Source: Desulfuromonas sp. KJ2020
GTDB taxonomy: Bacteria; Desulfobacterota; Desulfuromonadia; Desulfuromonadales; SZUA-540
Length of the DNA: 64,000 nucleotides
Assembly (NCBI RefSeq): GCF_024197615.1
Contig: NZ_JAKUKE010000002.1
Coordinates: 1-64,000, forward strand
Reading direction: 5' to 3'
The translations under genes were made by a program, and so were the position numbers. The notes under the pieces were generated by a model. That model worked only from the letters and a program-made list of their open reading frames with translations, searched no databases and was not told where the DNA came from. Position 1 is the first letter of the stretch; each line of letters starts with the position of its first letter. This document shows positions 54,365-62,944 of the stretch, one piece after another.

Positions 54365-55360
54365 TTATCGTGAAACGGGTTTGCGGCCACGGACCACCGA
54401 GGTATCGTCGCTAACCTGCTGCACACGGACATCCATAAAACCGGCCTCACCCATCCAGACCGAAAGTTCCCCACCGGCATAGGTTCTTCCCACCCCGGTC
54501 ATAACCAGCATGTGTACAGCAAAGAGCGCCGCCTGCAAAGGCCCGGTACGATTGTCTTCGATCAAAAACTCATGGAGAATCAGTTCTCCCCCCGGCTCAA
54601 GAGCCTCAAAGGCCTTGGCCAGGAGCATACGGCAGCCAGCCTCATCCAGGGAATGCAACACCTGTGAAATCCAGACGACATCGAATCCCTGGCCGAAAGG
54701 GGTTTCGTAAAAGTCCCCTTCGAGCCAGCGCACGGAAGTCTCCATCCCCCGGTTTTTCAAGTTCTGGCGACCGACGGCGGCGGCCTTTGGCAGGTCGAAG
54801 ACGCAAACCTCCCGCAAGGTGGGATACTCTTTCAAAAAAGCCTCGGCATAGGTTCCCGGCCCGCCGCCCACATCCAACAGAGTCACTGGGCTGCCCAGCT
54901 CCAGCCGCGCCGCGACCAGGGGAGCGAGGTCTCGGGTGACATTCTCCATCCCCAAAATAAAATCCCGCGTCTGCACCTCATCCGGCGCCGGTGACCAGGA
55001 CTCTTCAGCGGGTTCCAACCCTTGCAGCCGTCCGGAAAGATCCCCCCAGGCCGACCAGCAGTGGCTGATGTGTCGTAAGATATGGCCGCGGTAGCCCTGG
55101 CCGGCAACGAGGTTTTCGGCCACGACGGGCCGATTGACATAGGCCTCACCCGCTTTGTCCAGCAAGCCCATGGCGACCAGAGCATTGAGCACCAAGGTCA
55201 AGGGACCGGCCTGCAGATTCAGCCGCGTGGCCAGCTGATGCACCGTTGTGTTTTCCGACAGGTGCGAGAAAAGATCCAGCTCCACCGCACTCAGCAGGAT
55301 CCTCGCCGGTTCAAAACCATGGGAAAGCCTCATCAAATCCTTGAATGTTTCCGGCTTCAC
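54365..55360 (-). CDS. O-methyltransferase family protein
   Basis: A 331-residue enzyme with the two-domain layout of plant-type O-methyltransferases: a winged-helix dimerisation part (LSAVELDLFSHLSE, TVHQLATRLNLQAGPLTLVLNALVAMGLL) and a SAM domain with LLDVGGGPGTYAEAFLKEYP, VCVFDLPKAAAVG and GGELILHEFLIED. I prefer the GTG start at 55360, since GGAGG lies five bases before it; a GTG at 55396 would overlap parA. Substrate unknown. Confidence 0.85.
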   Translation of the reverse strand: MKPETFKDLMRLSHGFEPARILLSAVELDLFSHLSENTTVHQLATRLNLQAGPLTLVLNALVAMGLLDKAGEAYVNRPVVAENLVAGQGYRGHILRHISHCWSAWGDLSGRLQGLEPAEESWSPAPDEVQTRDFILGMENVTRDLAPLVAARLELGSPVTLLDVGGGPGTYAEAFLKEYPTLREVCVFDLPKAAAVGRQNLKNRGMETSVRWLEGDFYETPFGQGFDVVWISQVLHSLDEAGCRMLLAKAFEALEPGGELILHEFLIEDNRTGPLQAALFAVHMLVMTGVGRTYAGGELSVWMGEAGFMDVRVQQVSDDTSVVRGRKPVSR

Positions 55361-55373
55361 AACAACCTCCAGG

Positions 55374-56663
55374 TTAAAGGCGTCCAAAAACTTCACGCAG
55401 CATCTTTTTTCTCCGGCCGGCCAACGCGCGCCGCCCTTTTGGTGACAGAAATTCTCGGGGAGCGGCGGCTGTCCAGAACAGCATCAGGGTCTCGCGGTAG
55501 AGCTCGGCCAGCGGCCGACCCGTCGTCGCCTGCAGGAAGGCCTGCCCGCAACCGGCGCTATTGAGGCTGATCTGGTCGGCAGCGAGCTCGTCGCCACTCT
55601 CCTTGAAAAGGTGTGCGGAAAAACACAGTTCATCTTCGTGCAGGGCTTCCTCGTCGATTCTCCACACCATGGCCCCCTGGTCGGGGAGAGGCTCCAGCAG
55701 GCTGTCAGCCACCAGGGTCTGCAGACAGCCACCATGGATGAATCCCTGCCGACGACTCCGCAAATCCTGAAAAAAACCGCCTTCGGCGCCATCGGCCGAT
55801 TCGCCGCAGAGAGGGCATTGGCGGCTCTGTCGGCGAGATAGTCGGTTCACCATTCCCGTCTGTGATGGGTCGTGAACGGATTGAGCTGGAGAGGAAACGA
55901 AGGCTTGTCGGCACCGCAGGACGAAATCTCCCAGCTGCCGAAACTGGGTATGCACCGCGGTGTTGCGGGCATGGGTAAGGACGGGATAGACCCGGCTGCT
56001 AAGATTGGTGGTCAGGCTTTCCACCTTGGGACTTTTGGAAATGAAAGTGTCGAGCACCTGATAGCCCCTCTCCCGCGCAGACTCCACCAGAAACTCGCGC
56101 ACTCCGATGTGCTCGCGCAGGCGCAGGCGGCTGTCGATGAGACTCGGCAGCAGCCAGAATTTATCCGTCGCGCCCCCGGCTGCCCGCACCACATGCAGCA
56201 GGGAGGCGGCGTTGACGAGGGAGGGCCGATCCTTGACCGGCACCAGCACGAGGTCGGCGGCGAGCAAGGCGCTGCGGGTGAAGTAGTCGAGAATCGGTCG
56301 GGTGTCGAGGATAAAAATTCCGTCGAGGTCAGCCTGACGCAGAACGCGTCTCAGGTGAAGGGGATCGTCATCTGGGGGCAGCAGCTGCCGCTCAGAGGCC
56401 AGATACTGCACGCCGTATTCGCCCAGGTCGACCAGATCGCGGGCGGGGCGACCAGCAAACAGCTCGGCGACGGAAGCAGCGGCAGCGCGGCGGATGGCGA
56501 ACATGGCGTCGACGCTGAAATGGTTGTCGAAAGAGGCGATAGTCACCGGCAGGTCCTCATGCAGTGCCTTGAGGTAGACAGCGAGGTTGGTGGCGATGGT
56601 CGTTTTGCCCACCCCCCCCTTTTCACTGGCTACCACGACAACAAAAGGAACGCGTCCTGCCAT
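55374..56663 (-). CDS. ParA/MinD-family ATPase with C-terminal Cys motif
   Basis: A 429-residue P-loop ATPase. The deviant Walker A is VVVASEKGGVGKTTIATNLAVYL near residue 12-34, with GIFILDTRPILDYFTR as the Walker-B-like region, in place of the canonical D.PP.. motif. After about residue 260 comes an additional domain with CPLCGES and HGGCLQTL, possibly zinc binding. ATG 56663 follows GGGGAG. No parB lies nearby, so chromosome partition is not implied; positioning or regulation of a partner is more likely. Confidence 0.85.
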   Translation of the reverse strand: MAGRVPFVVVVASEKGGVGKTTIATNLAVYLKALHEDLPVTIASFDNHFSVDAMFAIRRAAAASVAELFAGRPARDLVDLGEYGVQYLASERQLLPPDDDPLHLRRVLRQADLDGIFILDTRPILDYFTRSALLAADLVLVPVKDRPSLVNAASLLHVVRAAGGATDKFWLLPSLIDSRLRLREHIGVREFLVESARERGYQVLDTFISKSPKVESLTTNLSSRVYPVLTHARNTAVHTQFRQLGDFVLRCRQAFVSSPAQSVHDPSQTGMVNRLSRRQSRQCPLCGESADGAEGGFFQDLRSRRQGFIHGGCLQTLVADSLLEPLPDQGAMVWRIDEEALHEDELCFSAHLFKESGDELAADQISLNSAGCGQAFLQATTGRPLAELYRETLMLFWTAAAPREFLSPKGRRALAGRRKKMLREVFGRL

Positions 56664-56674
56664 GTTGACTCCCC

Positions 56675-58600
56675 TCAGGCCGACACAGGCTCCTGCAACC
56701 CTTCCCAACGTTCGTAGGCGTTGGCGATCTCCTCCTGCAGACGGTCGTGCCGGGAAGAGACTTCCAGCCAACGCTCTCTATCCTGGTAGAGATCCGGATC
56801 GGCCATGACCTGCTCCAGCTCGCTCAGCTCACTCTCCAGCCTCTCGATGAGCCCTTCGATCTCGCTCAGTTCTCTCTGACGTTTTTTCTCCAGGCGTTGC
56901 GCATCCTTGCGCTGTTCGTGCTGGCGCCGGCGTTCGTCCTTATCCACCGGCGCTTCCGCCGCAGCCCCTCCGAGCACCTCGACCCGCTGCTGTGAATGGC
57001 TTTGATCCCCCTGCGCCCCCTTGGCACGCAGGAAATCCTCATAGTTCCCCAGGTAGGAGACGGCCTTGCCCTCGGCAACCTCGATCACCCGGCTGGACAG
57101 CGAATCGACAAAGTAGCGATCATGGGAGACAAAAACCACCGTCCCCTTGTAGCCCTTGAGAGAGTCGAGAAGGACTTGCTTGGACTGCAGGTCAAGATGG
57201 TTGGTCGGCTCGTCGAGCAGCAGCAGATTGGCGGGTCGCAGCAGGAGAATAGCCAGGGCCAGACGGTTGCGTTCACCGCCGGAGAGGACGGAAACGCGCT
57301 TGTGGACATCGTCGCCGGTAAAGAGAAAGGAGCCGAGGATGTCCCGCACCCTGGGCACCATGTCAAAAGGAGCGGCGGCGGTAATCTCTTCAAGGACCGT
57401 CTTCTGAGGATCGAGAACACGGGCCTGATCCTGGGCGAAGTAGGCCAGCGCCAGATTGTGTCCTTCCTGGCGGGCGCCTTCTTTGGGTGCTTCCACCCCG
57501 GCCAGCAGCCGCATCAGGGTGGATTTGCCGGCGCCGTTGGCCCCGACGAGAGCCAGTCGCTCCCCTTTCTCTACGGCCAGATCGACGTGATCGAGCACGG
57601 TCAGATCGCCGTAGCGCTGGCTGGCGCCGATCAGTTCGACGGCCAGTCGTCCGCCCTTGGGGGGATCCGGAAACTGAAAGGCGATACGCTTGCGGGCCGG
57701 CGGCACCTGGATGCGTTCGATTTTTTCCAGCTGTTTGACGCGGCTCTGCACCAGGGAAGCCTTATTGGCCTGGTAGCGGAAGCGACTGATAAACGCCTCG
57801 ATCTTAGCCACTTCCTCATCCTGCCGGCGTTTGGCCTCCAGCAGCGCTTCGACGCGGCGTTCCCGCTCCTCGACATAGCGGCTGTAATTGCCGGGGTATT
57901 CGGTCAGTTGGCCATTCCAGACCTCGACGATGCGCCCTACCACCTGATCGAGGAAAAAGCGGTCATGGGAGACCAGGACCACCGCAAAGGGGTAGTTGCA
58001 CAGGTACTCCTCCAGCCAGTCCCGGGCCGGCAGGTCGAGGTGATTGGTCGGTTCGTCCAGCAGCAGCAGGTTGGGGCGCTGCAGCAGCAGTTTGGCCAGG
58101 GCGATGCGCATCTGCCAGCCGCCCGAAAAGACCTCGCAGGGCTTCTGCCAGTCTTTTTCGGCAAAACCAAGACCGTGCAGAATCTTGGCGACTTCCGTCT
58201 CCATCGTGTAACCGCCCCGCTGCCGAAAGGACTCCTGCAGCGACGCGTAACGGTCGAGATCGGCTGTCGTGCCGGTGGCCGCGATAGCTTTTTCCAGGCG
58301 GCCCATCTCCTGTTCCATCTGCAGCAGTTCATCGAGGGCGCTATGCACCTCCTCGAACAGGGAACGGCCGCGATGCTCGAGACCATCCTGGGGAAGGTAG
58401 CCGAAGGTGGTGCCCTTGGCGGCTTGCACCTCGCCGCCGTCTGGGGTTACACGCCCCGCCAGAATCTTCAGAAGCGTGGTCTTGCCGGCGCCATTCTCCC
58501 CGCAGAGACCGATGCGATCCCCGGGTCGGATATGCCAGTTGATATCGGCGAAAATCCGGTGGCCGCCGAATTCTTTAGTGAGATTTTTTAATTGCAGCAT
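56675..58600 (-). CDS. ABC-F family ATPase
   Basis: A 641-residue soluble protein with two ABC domains and no membrane part. Walker A GENGAGKTTL and GANGAGKSTL, signatures FSGGWQMR and LSGGERNR, and LLLDEPTNHLDL twice. The linker with ARYQANKASLVQSR-type residues and a C-terminal coiled coil (Glu/Arg/Leu heptads, about 560-635) resemble Uup/YdiF-type ABC-F proteins, which act on the ribosome or in DNA maintenance. ATG 58600 follows AAGGACC. First gene of a four-gene operon. Confidence 0.92.
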   Translation of the reverse strand: MLQLKNLTKEFGGHRIFADINWHIRPGDRIGLCGENGAGKTTLLKILAGRVTPDGGEVQAAKGTTFGYLPQDGLEHRGRSLFEEVHSALDELLQMEQEMGRLEKAIAATGTTADLDRYASLQESFRQRGGYTMETEVAKILHGLGFAEKDWQKPCEVFSGGWQMRIALAKLLLQRPNLLLLDEPTNHLDLPARDWLEEYLCNYPFAVVLVSHDRFFLDQVVGRIVEVWNGQLTEYPGNYSRYVEERERRVEALLEAKRRQDEEVAKIEAFISRFRYQANKASLVQSRVKQLEKIERIQVPPARKRIAFQFPDPPKGGRLAVELIGASQRYGDLTVLDHVDLAVEKGERLALVGANGAGKSTLMRLLAGVEAPKEGARQEGHNLALAYFAQDQARVLDPQKTVLEEITAAAPFDMVPRVRDILGSFLFTGDDVHKRVSVLSGGERNRLALAILLLRPANLLLLDEPTNHLDLQSKQVLLDSLKGYKGTVVFVSHDRYFVDSLSSRVIEVAEGKAVSYLGNYEDFLRAKGAQGDQSHSQQRVEVLGGAAAEAPVDKDERRRQHEQRKDAQRLEKKRQRELSEIEGLIERLESELSELEQVMADPDLYQDRERWLEVSSRHDRLQEEIANAYERWEGLQEPVSA

Positions 58601-58888
58601 GGTCCTTCTTATAGCACAGGCTTCTTTCTCATGAAACATGGAAAAAACACGGCCGACGCCATGAGGTTCCGCTATCAAAACCCGTTGCCTTCTGGTATAG
58701 TTGCGAGGTTTAGCTTAGCGATAGCGGCTTTATCCATCTCGGCCCACGGGCCGTTTGAATAGATCGAGACATAACCCCACCGGAAATCCGCGGAAGCAAC
58801 TCCGAGCCTGCCCGGCTTCGCTGAGACTCCGCCGGAAACCGGCATCCCCCATTGAAGCGCCCGACCGGGCGCTGGAAGGAATTGACCG

Positions 58889-61414
58889 ATGAGCAAGAAG
58901 ATGCTGATCAATGCCACCCATCCCGAAGAAAACCGGGTGGCCATTGTGACCGACGGCATCCTTAACGAACTCGACATTGAGGTCGTTGGCAAGGAGCAAA
59001 CCAAAGGCAATATCTACAAAGGCACCGTGGTGCGGGTCGAACCGGGTCTGCAGGCCGCCTTCGTCGATTACGGCGCCGAGCGCCTGGGCTTTCTGCAGAT
59101 GGGCGAAATCCACCCGTCCTGCTACAAGGCAGCCCCTGGGGCGCCCGAGCAGAAAGGGCGGCCCCGCATCAATGACATCCTGCAGCGGGGCCAGGAACTG
59201 CTGCTGCAGATCGTCAAGGAGGAACGCGGCACCAAAGGCGCTGCCCTGACCACCTTTTTGTCCCTCCCCGGCCGCTACATGGTGCTGATGCCAGAGAGCG
59301 ACACGAAGGGGATCTCCCGCAAAATCGAAAACGAAGGGGAGCGCAAAAAGCTCAAAGAGACGATGTCCACCCTCGATTTGCCGGCGGACATCGGCTATAT
59401 CGTGCGGACTGCCGGCATCGGCCAGAGCCGTGAAGAACTGGGCCGAGACCTCGATTACCTGATCCGCCTGTACCGCAACATCGTCAAGCTCAGCGAGAAA
59501 GTACGCGCCCCCGCCCTGATTTACCGCGAATCCAACCTGGTTATCCGCTCCATTCGTGACTACTTCAGCAAAGATATGGACGAAGTCCTCATCGACGATG
59601 CCAAGGTTTTTCAGGAAGCCAAGGATTTTTTCCAGCAGGTCATGCCCGAACACGCACCTCTGGTCAAACTGCACCAGGAGCGCCGCCCTATCTTCGCCCG
59701 CTACCAGATCGAGGAGCAGATCGAAACCATCAGCAAAAACAAGGTGGCGCTGCCCTCGGGCGGCTCCATCGTCATCGACACGACGGAGGCCCTGGTGGCC
59801 ATCGACGTGAATTCGGGAAAAATGGCCGGCGAACAGGGTGTTGAGTCCACCGCCTACAAGACCAATCTCGAAGCGGCTACGGAGATCGGCCGCCAGCTGC
59901 GCCTGCGCGACCTGGGCGGGTTGATCGTCGTCGACTTCATCGACATGCGCGATCGTCAGCATATTCGCGAGGTGGAAAAAAACCTCAAGGACGCCCTGAA
60001 AGACGACAAGGCGCGCGTCACCGTCGGCCGCATCAGTTCCCAGTTCGGCCTACTGGAAATGAGCCGCCAGCGCATCAAGGCGGCCCTGGCTGAGGGAACC
60101 TACAATACCTGCCCCCATTGTCATGGTACGGGGCGGATCAAGAGTGTCGAGACACAGGCCATCGCCTTTCTGCGCAAGGTGTATGGCGGCATCGCCCGCG
60201 GCCAGATCGACCGCATCGAAGGTGAGGTCCCCCTGGAAGTGGCCACCTATCTGCTCAACAGCAAGCGTGAGGAACTTCTTGAACTTGAACGGTCACGCAA
60301 TGTCTCCATCACCATTAAAGGCAAGCCCGATCTCATCGCCGGCGAAGTGGAGCTGACATTCCAGAAACGGGAAAAAGACAGCCGAGATGATGTCGCCCCT
60401 GTCGAATTCAGTGCCTCCCAGGCTCAGACCCTCGCCGGCGAAATGGCCAGCGAAGAGGAAAGCGTGCTGGCCAGAGCGGAAAAACCGGCGGAGCCGGAAA
60501 AAGAGGGCAAGAAACGGCGGCGGCGGCGCAAGAAAAAACCGGTAGAAGGCGCCGAGGCAATTATCGAAACAACGGAGGAGCCCCCCCAGGCAGCCGTCGA
60601 AGAGGAGGAGTCGGCTCCCGAAGAAGCCGCCAGCCCGGCCACAGAAGCCGAGCCGGCCGCAGCGGAAGCCACTCCGCCCAAAAAACGCCCCCGCCGCAGA
60701 CGTAAACCCTCTACGGGCAAATCGCCCGCGCAGGAAACGGAGGCCGCCGTGGTCGAACAGCAGACAACGACGACTCCCGAGACCCCGGAACACATTCCTG
60801 CCGAGCCGGCACCTCAGCCTGCCTCAACGGGGACTGATCAAATCCAGGCCGGTGAGGGAGCGACCGAAAAAGGTGAGGAGGCCGCCCGCAAAAAACGGCG
60901 CCGGCGGGCCGCCAAATCGACGATGCCGGCTGGCGAGGAGCAGAAGGAAAAGACCGGGAAGGCCGAGGCCGATCAGGCAGAGCCGGCCCCCCAGAAATCC
61001 TCAGAGCCGTCCGAGGTCAGTAAATCGGACGATAAGGTATCGACGCCAGAGGATGAAACCGCGACCAAACCGACACGAGCCAGGCGGAGCCGAAGCAGCG
61101 CCAAAAAACCGGCAGAAACCGCGGAGGAAAAGGCGCCGGCTGCCGGCAAGGAGAAAACGCAGACGGAATCCACCAGCCCAGCCAAGGCGACCGAGGAGAA
61201 AAAACCGGCGGCCCGAAGCCGGCGGCGTACCAGCGCCAAAAAGAGTGACACCGTGAAAACCACCGACCAGGACGCCCCACCGGCACCTACGCCAGAGGCC
61301 CCCGAACAAAAGACTGCCACCGGCGAGACGGCATCGGATAAATCTGCCGCCAAGCGCCCGACGCGACGGAAGAAACCTGCCGCCGTCAAAAAGGAAGAAA
61401 ATAGTCCAGAATAG
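58889..61414 (+). CDS. rng: RNase E/G family endoribonuclease with long basic tail
   Basis: An 841-residue ribonuclease. Residues 1-490 are the catalytic part: an S1 region (GNIYKGTVVRVEPGLQAAFVDYGAERLGFL), the metal site with AIDVNSGKMAG and VVDFIDMRD, and the zinc-link CPHCHGTGR. The last 340 residues are low complexity, rich in Ala, Glu, Pro and Lys, with basic clusters such as KKRRRRRKKKP and KKRPRRRRKP that may bind RNA. The tail fits RNase E more than short RNase G, so the symbol is tentative. Confidence 0.9.
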   Translation: MSKKMLINATHPEENRVAIVTDGILNELDIEVVGKEQTKGNIYKGTVVRVEPGLQAAFVDYGAERLGFLQMGEIHPSCYKAAPGAPEQKGRPRINDILQRGQELLLQIVKEERGTKGAALTTFLSLPGRYMVLMPESDTKGISRKIENEGERKKLKETMSTLDLPADIGYIVRTAGIGQSREELGRDLDYLIRLYRNIVKLSEKVRAPALIYRESNLVIRSIRDYFSKDMDEVLIDDAKVFQEAKDFFQQVMPEHAPLVKLHQERRPIFARYQIEEQIETISKNKVALPSGGSIVIDTTEALVAIDVNSGKMAGEQGVESTAYKTNLEAATEIGRQLRLRDLGGLIVVDFIDMRDRQHIREVEKNLKDALKDDKARVTVGRISSQFGLLEMSRQRIKAALAEGTYNTCPHCHGTGRIKSVETQAIAFLRKVYGGIARGQIDRIEGEVPLEVATYLLNSKREELLELERSRNVSITIKGKPDLIAGEVELTFQKREKDSRDDVAPVEFSASQAQTLAGEMASEEESVLARAEKPAEPEKEGKKRRRRRKKKPVEGAEAIIETTEEPPQAAVEEEESAPEEAASPATEAEPAAAEATPPKKRPRRRRKPSTGKSPAQETEAAVVEQQTTTTPETPEHIPAEPAPQPASTGTDQIQAGEGATEKGEEAARKKRRRRAAKSTMPAGEEQKEKTGKAEADQAEPAPQKSSEPSEVSKSDDKVSTPEDETATKPTRARRSRSSAKKPAETAEEKAPAAGKEKTQTESTSPAKATEEKKPAARSRRRTSAKKSDTVKTTDQDAPPAPTPEAPEQKTATGETASDKSAAKRPTRRKKPAAVKKEENSPE

Positions 61415-61417
61415 AGA

Positions 61418-61444
61418 AAAGGCCGGGCAGATCGCCCGGCCTTT
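61418..61444. terminator. terminator between RNase and Smr genes
   Basis: AAAGGCCGGGC and GCCCGGCCTTT make an 11-base-pair stem with a five-base loop. The T tract is short on the plus strand (CTTTATC) and followed by CTATTC on the other. It lies between convergent genes and probably serves both. Confidence 0.8.
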
Positions 61445-61449
61445 ATCGT

Positions 61450-62124
61450 TTAATCACGGGCACGCAGAAAAACCACCAGCGCGCCTTCACCTCCATACTG
61501 CCTGGGAGCCCGTCCCCACTCGCTGACCCAGGCGCGCCCTTCCTGCGCCAGGTAGCGCTCCATGTCGTCGCGCAGGATCGGCTCCTTGCCGGAACTCTTT
61601 CCCCGCCCGGTAATCACCAGCACCACTTTGCGCTGGTGATACAGAGAATCTTCCAGAAAAAAGCGCACCTTTGTCCGCGCCTCCTCCCGGGTGAGTCCAT
61701 GCAGATCGAGCGTCGCCTCGGGACGCAGCTTCCCCTTACGCAGCAGCTTCATGCGCCGGGGCGTGGCTTCTGGCGTTTCCTCCTCCGGGTATTCATCGGC
61801 AAAGGTCACTTCCATTTTACCCAGCACCTGCAGAAACAGCTCCTGCTCCGTAAGAGGCTCTTCCCGCTGCTCGGCGGAGGGAGGCGTTTCGCCCTGAAGG
61901 TCCGCATCCTCGTCCCTGTCCATAGCGGCCGCATCGAACCCAAGGCGGGCCATTTCCAGAGCAAAGAGAGCTTCTGTATCCGCCCTCTCTTCCGCCACAA
62001 CCGGTTCGGTTGCCGCCTCGGGGGATTCTTTCGGTGGTTTTGTGGCTTCAGAAAACTGTACCCCCTTCAAGGTTTTGAAGGGGGTACAGGTCAAGCCGTT
62101 TTCAGATTTTTTGTTGCGGCTCAA
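61450..62124 (-). CDS. Smr-domain protein
   Basis: A 224-residue protein with a variable acidic N-terminal half and a C-terminal Smr domain (about 140-222) with LDLHGLTREEARTKVRFFLEDS and ITGRGKSSGKE, the conserved LDxHG and TGxG motifs. Smr domains are nucleases or nucleic-acid binders. The predicted start is TTG at 62124, overlapping the region just after the TPR gene. A terminator-like hairpin lies within the first 25 codons, so the start is uncertain. Confidence 0.82.
   Translation of the reverse strand: MSRNKKSENGLTCTPFKTLKGVQFSEATKPPKESPEAATEPVVAEERADTEALFALEMARLGFDAAAMDRDEDADLQGETPPSAEQREEPLTEQELFLQVLGKMEVTFADEYPEEETPEATPRRMKLLRKGKLRPEATLDLHGLTREEARTKVRFFLEDSLYHQRKVVLVITGRGKSSGKEPILRDDMERYLAQEGRAWVSEWGRAPRQYGGEGALVVFLRARD
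62056..62089 (-). terminator. terminator-like hairpin inside the 5' end of the Smr gene
   Basis: CTGTACCCCCTTCAA and TTGAAGGGGGTACAG are perfect 15-base complements with a four-base loop; on the minus strand TTTTCTG follows. It may end transcription from the TPR gene or attenuate smr. Confidence 0.7.
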
Positions 62125-62126
62125 AA

Positions 62127-62852
62127 CTAGCGCCTCACGATTTTGCGGCGTCCCTGGATGGCTTTGGTCTGTTGTTTGATCAGGGCGCCGGGCTTTTCGA
62201 GGTGGAACTGATACCAGATGTCTCCATAATCCATCATCCGCATCCGCCGCCCTTCTTTCAGGGCTTCCAGATTAGCCTGCAGGGTTTCATTGCCGCCCAC
62301 TTTCTTGAGTCCCTTTTCCATGATGGAAACCGCCTTCTCCCGCTCTCCGACCTTTTCCAGACAAAAGGCATAGAGATTCCAGAGAAAGGGCTCCTTTTTG
62401 GTGCCGCCAACCGCCTTCTCGAAGGTCTCAATCATCTTGGAAGTTTTTTGTTTCTTCATGTAGCAGACGGCCAGCATCCCCATGGCGACCCAGTGACGCA
62501 CGAAGCCCTTCTGCAGATAGTCGAAAGCCTTGGCGAAGTCCTGCTTGATGTACAGAATCATGCCGATCTGGGCATTGACCTGAGACTTGATATAAAACTG
62601 CCACTTCGCATATTTGAAGCCGGACTCAAGAGTTTTAATGGCTTTTTCTGAACGTCCCGCCTGAATATCGCGCTGGGCGATATTCATCAATTCCCCGATC
62701 TTTTTCATGATGAAACGGGTAATGAGGAAGAAAGGGATGGTAAAGGCGATGACACCGGCGATCACGGCAATCCAGTAGTCAACCTCGGCAAACAGCGTGA
62801 GGGAAGCAGCCACGGCCGTACCGATGAGCATGGAGATGAGAAGATTGTACAT
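62127..62852 (-). CDS. membrane-anchored TPR-like protein
   Basis: A 241-residue protein with two N-terminal hydrophobic helices (about 3-22 and 26-48), then helical repeats resembling tetratricopeptide units (AQRDIQAGRSEKAIKTLESGF, AFDYLQKGFVRHWVAMGMLAVCYMKK, FCLEKVGEREKAVSIMEKGL). It is probably a scaffold at the inner membrane. ATG 62852 lies behind AAGGAT; the longer reading adds a leader I do not trust. Function unknown. Confidence 0.75.
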   Translation of the reverse strand: MYNLLISMLIGTAVAASLTLFAEVDYWIAVIAGVIAFTIPFFLITRFIMKKIGELMNIAQRDIQAGRSEKAIKTLESGFKYAKWQFYIKSQVNAQIGMILYIKQDFAKAFDYLQKGFVRHWVAMGMLAVCYMKKQKTSKMIETFEKAVGGTKKEPFLWNLYAFCLEKVGEREKAVSIMEKGLKKVGGNETLQANLEALKEGRRMRMMDYGDIWYQFHLEKPGALIKQQTKAIQGRRKIVRR

Positions 62853-62944
62853 AAAACTGGCAATCCTTTCCAGAGGAATGAAAATGGGGAAGTTTAGCAA
62901 CGGGTCAGCTAAAAGTCAAAAAATATCCGGCGACAGCAAAACCT

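Noticed and set aside
56996-58591. 531-codon plus-strand open frame opposite the ABC-F gene
   Set aside because: Antisense shadow of a protein with two full ABC domains; its composition is not protein-like.
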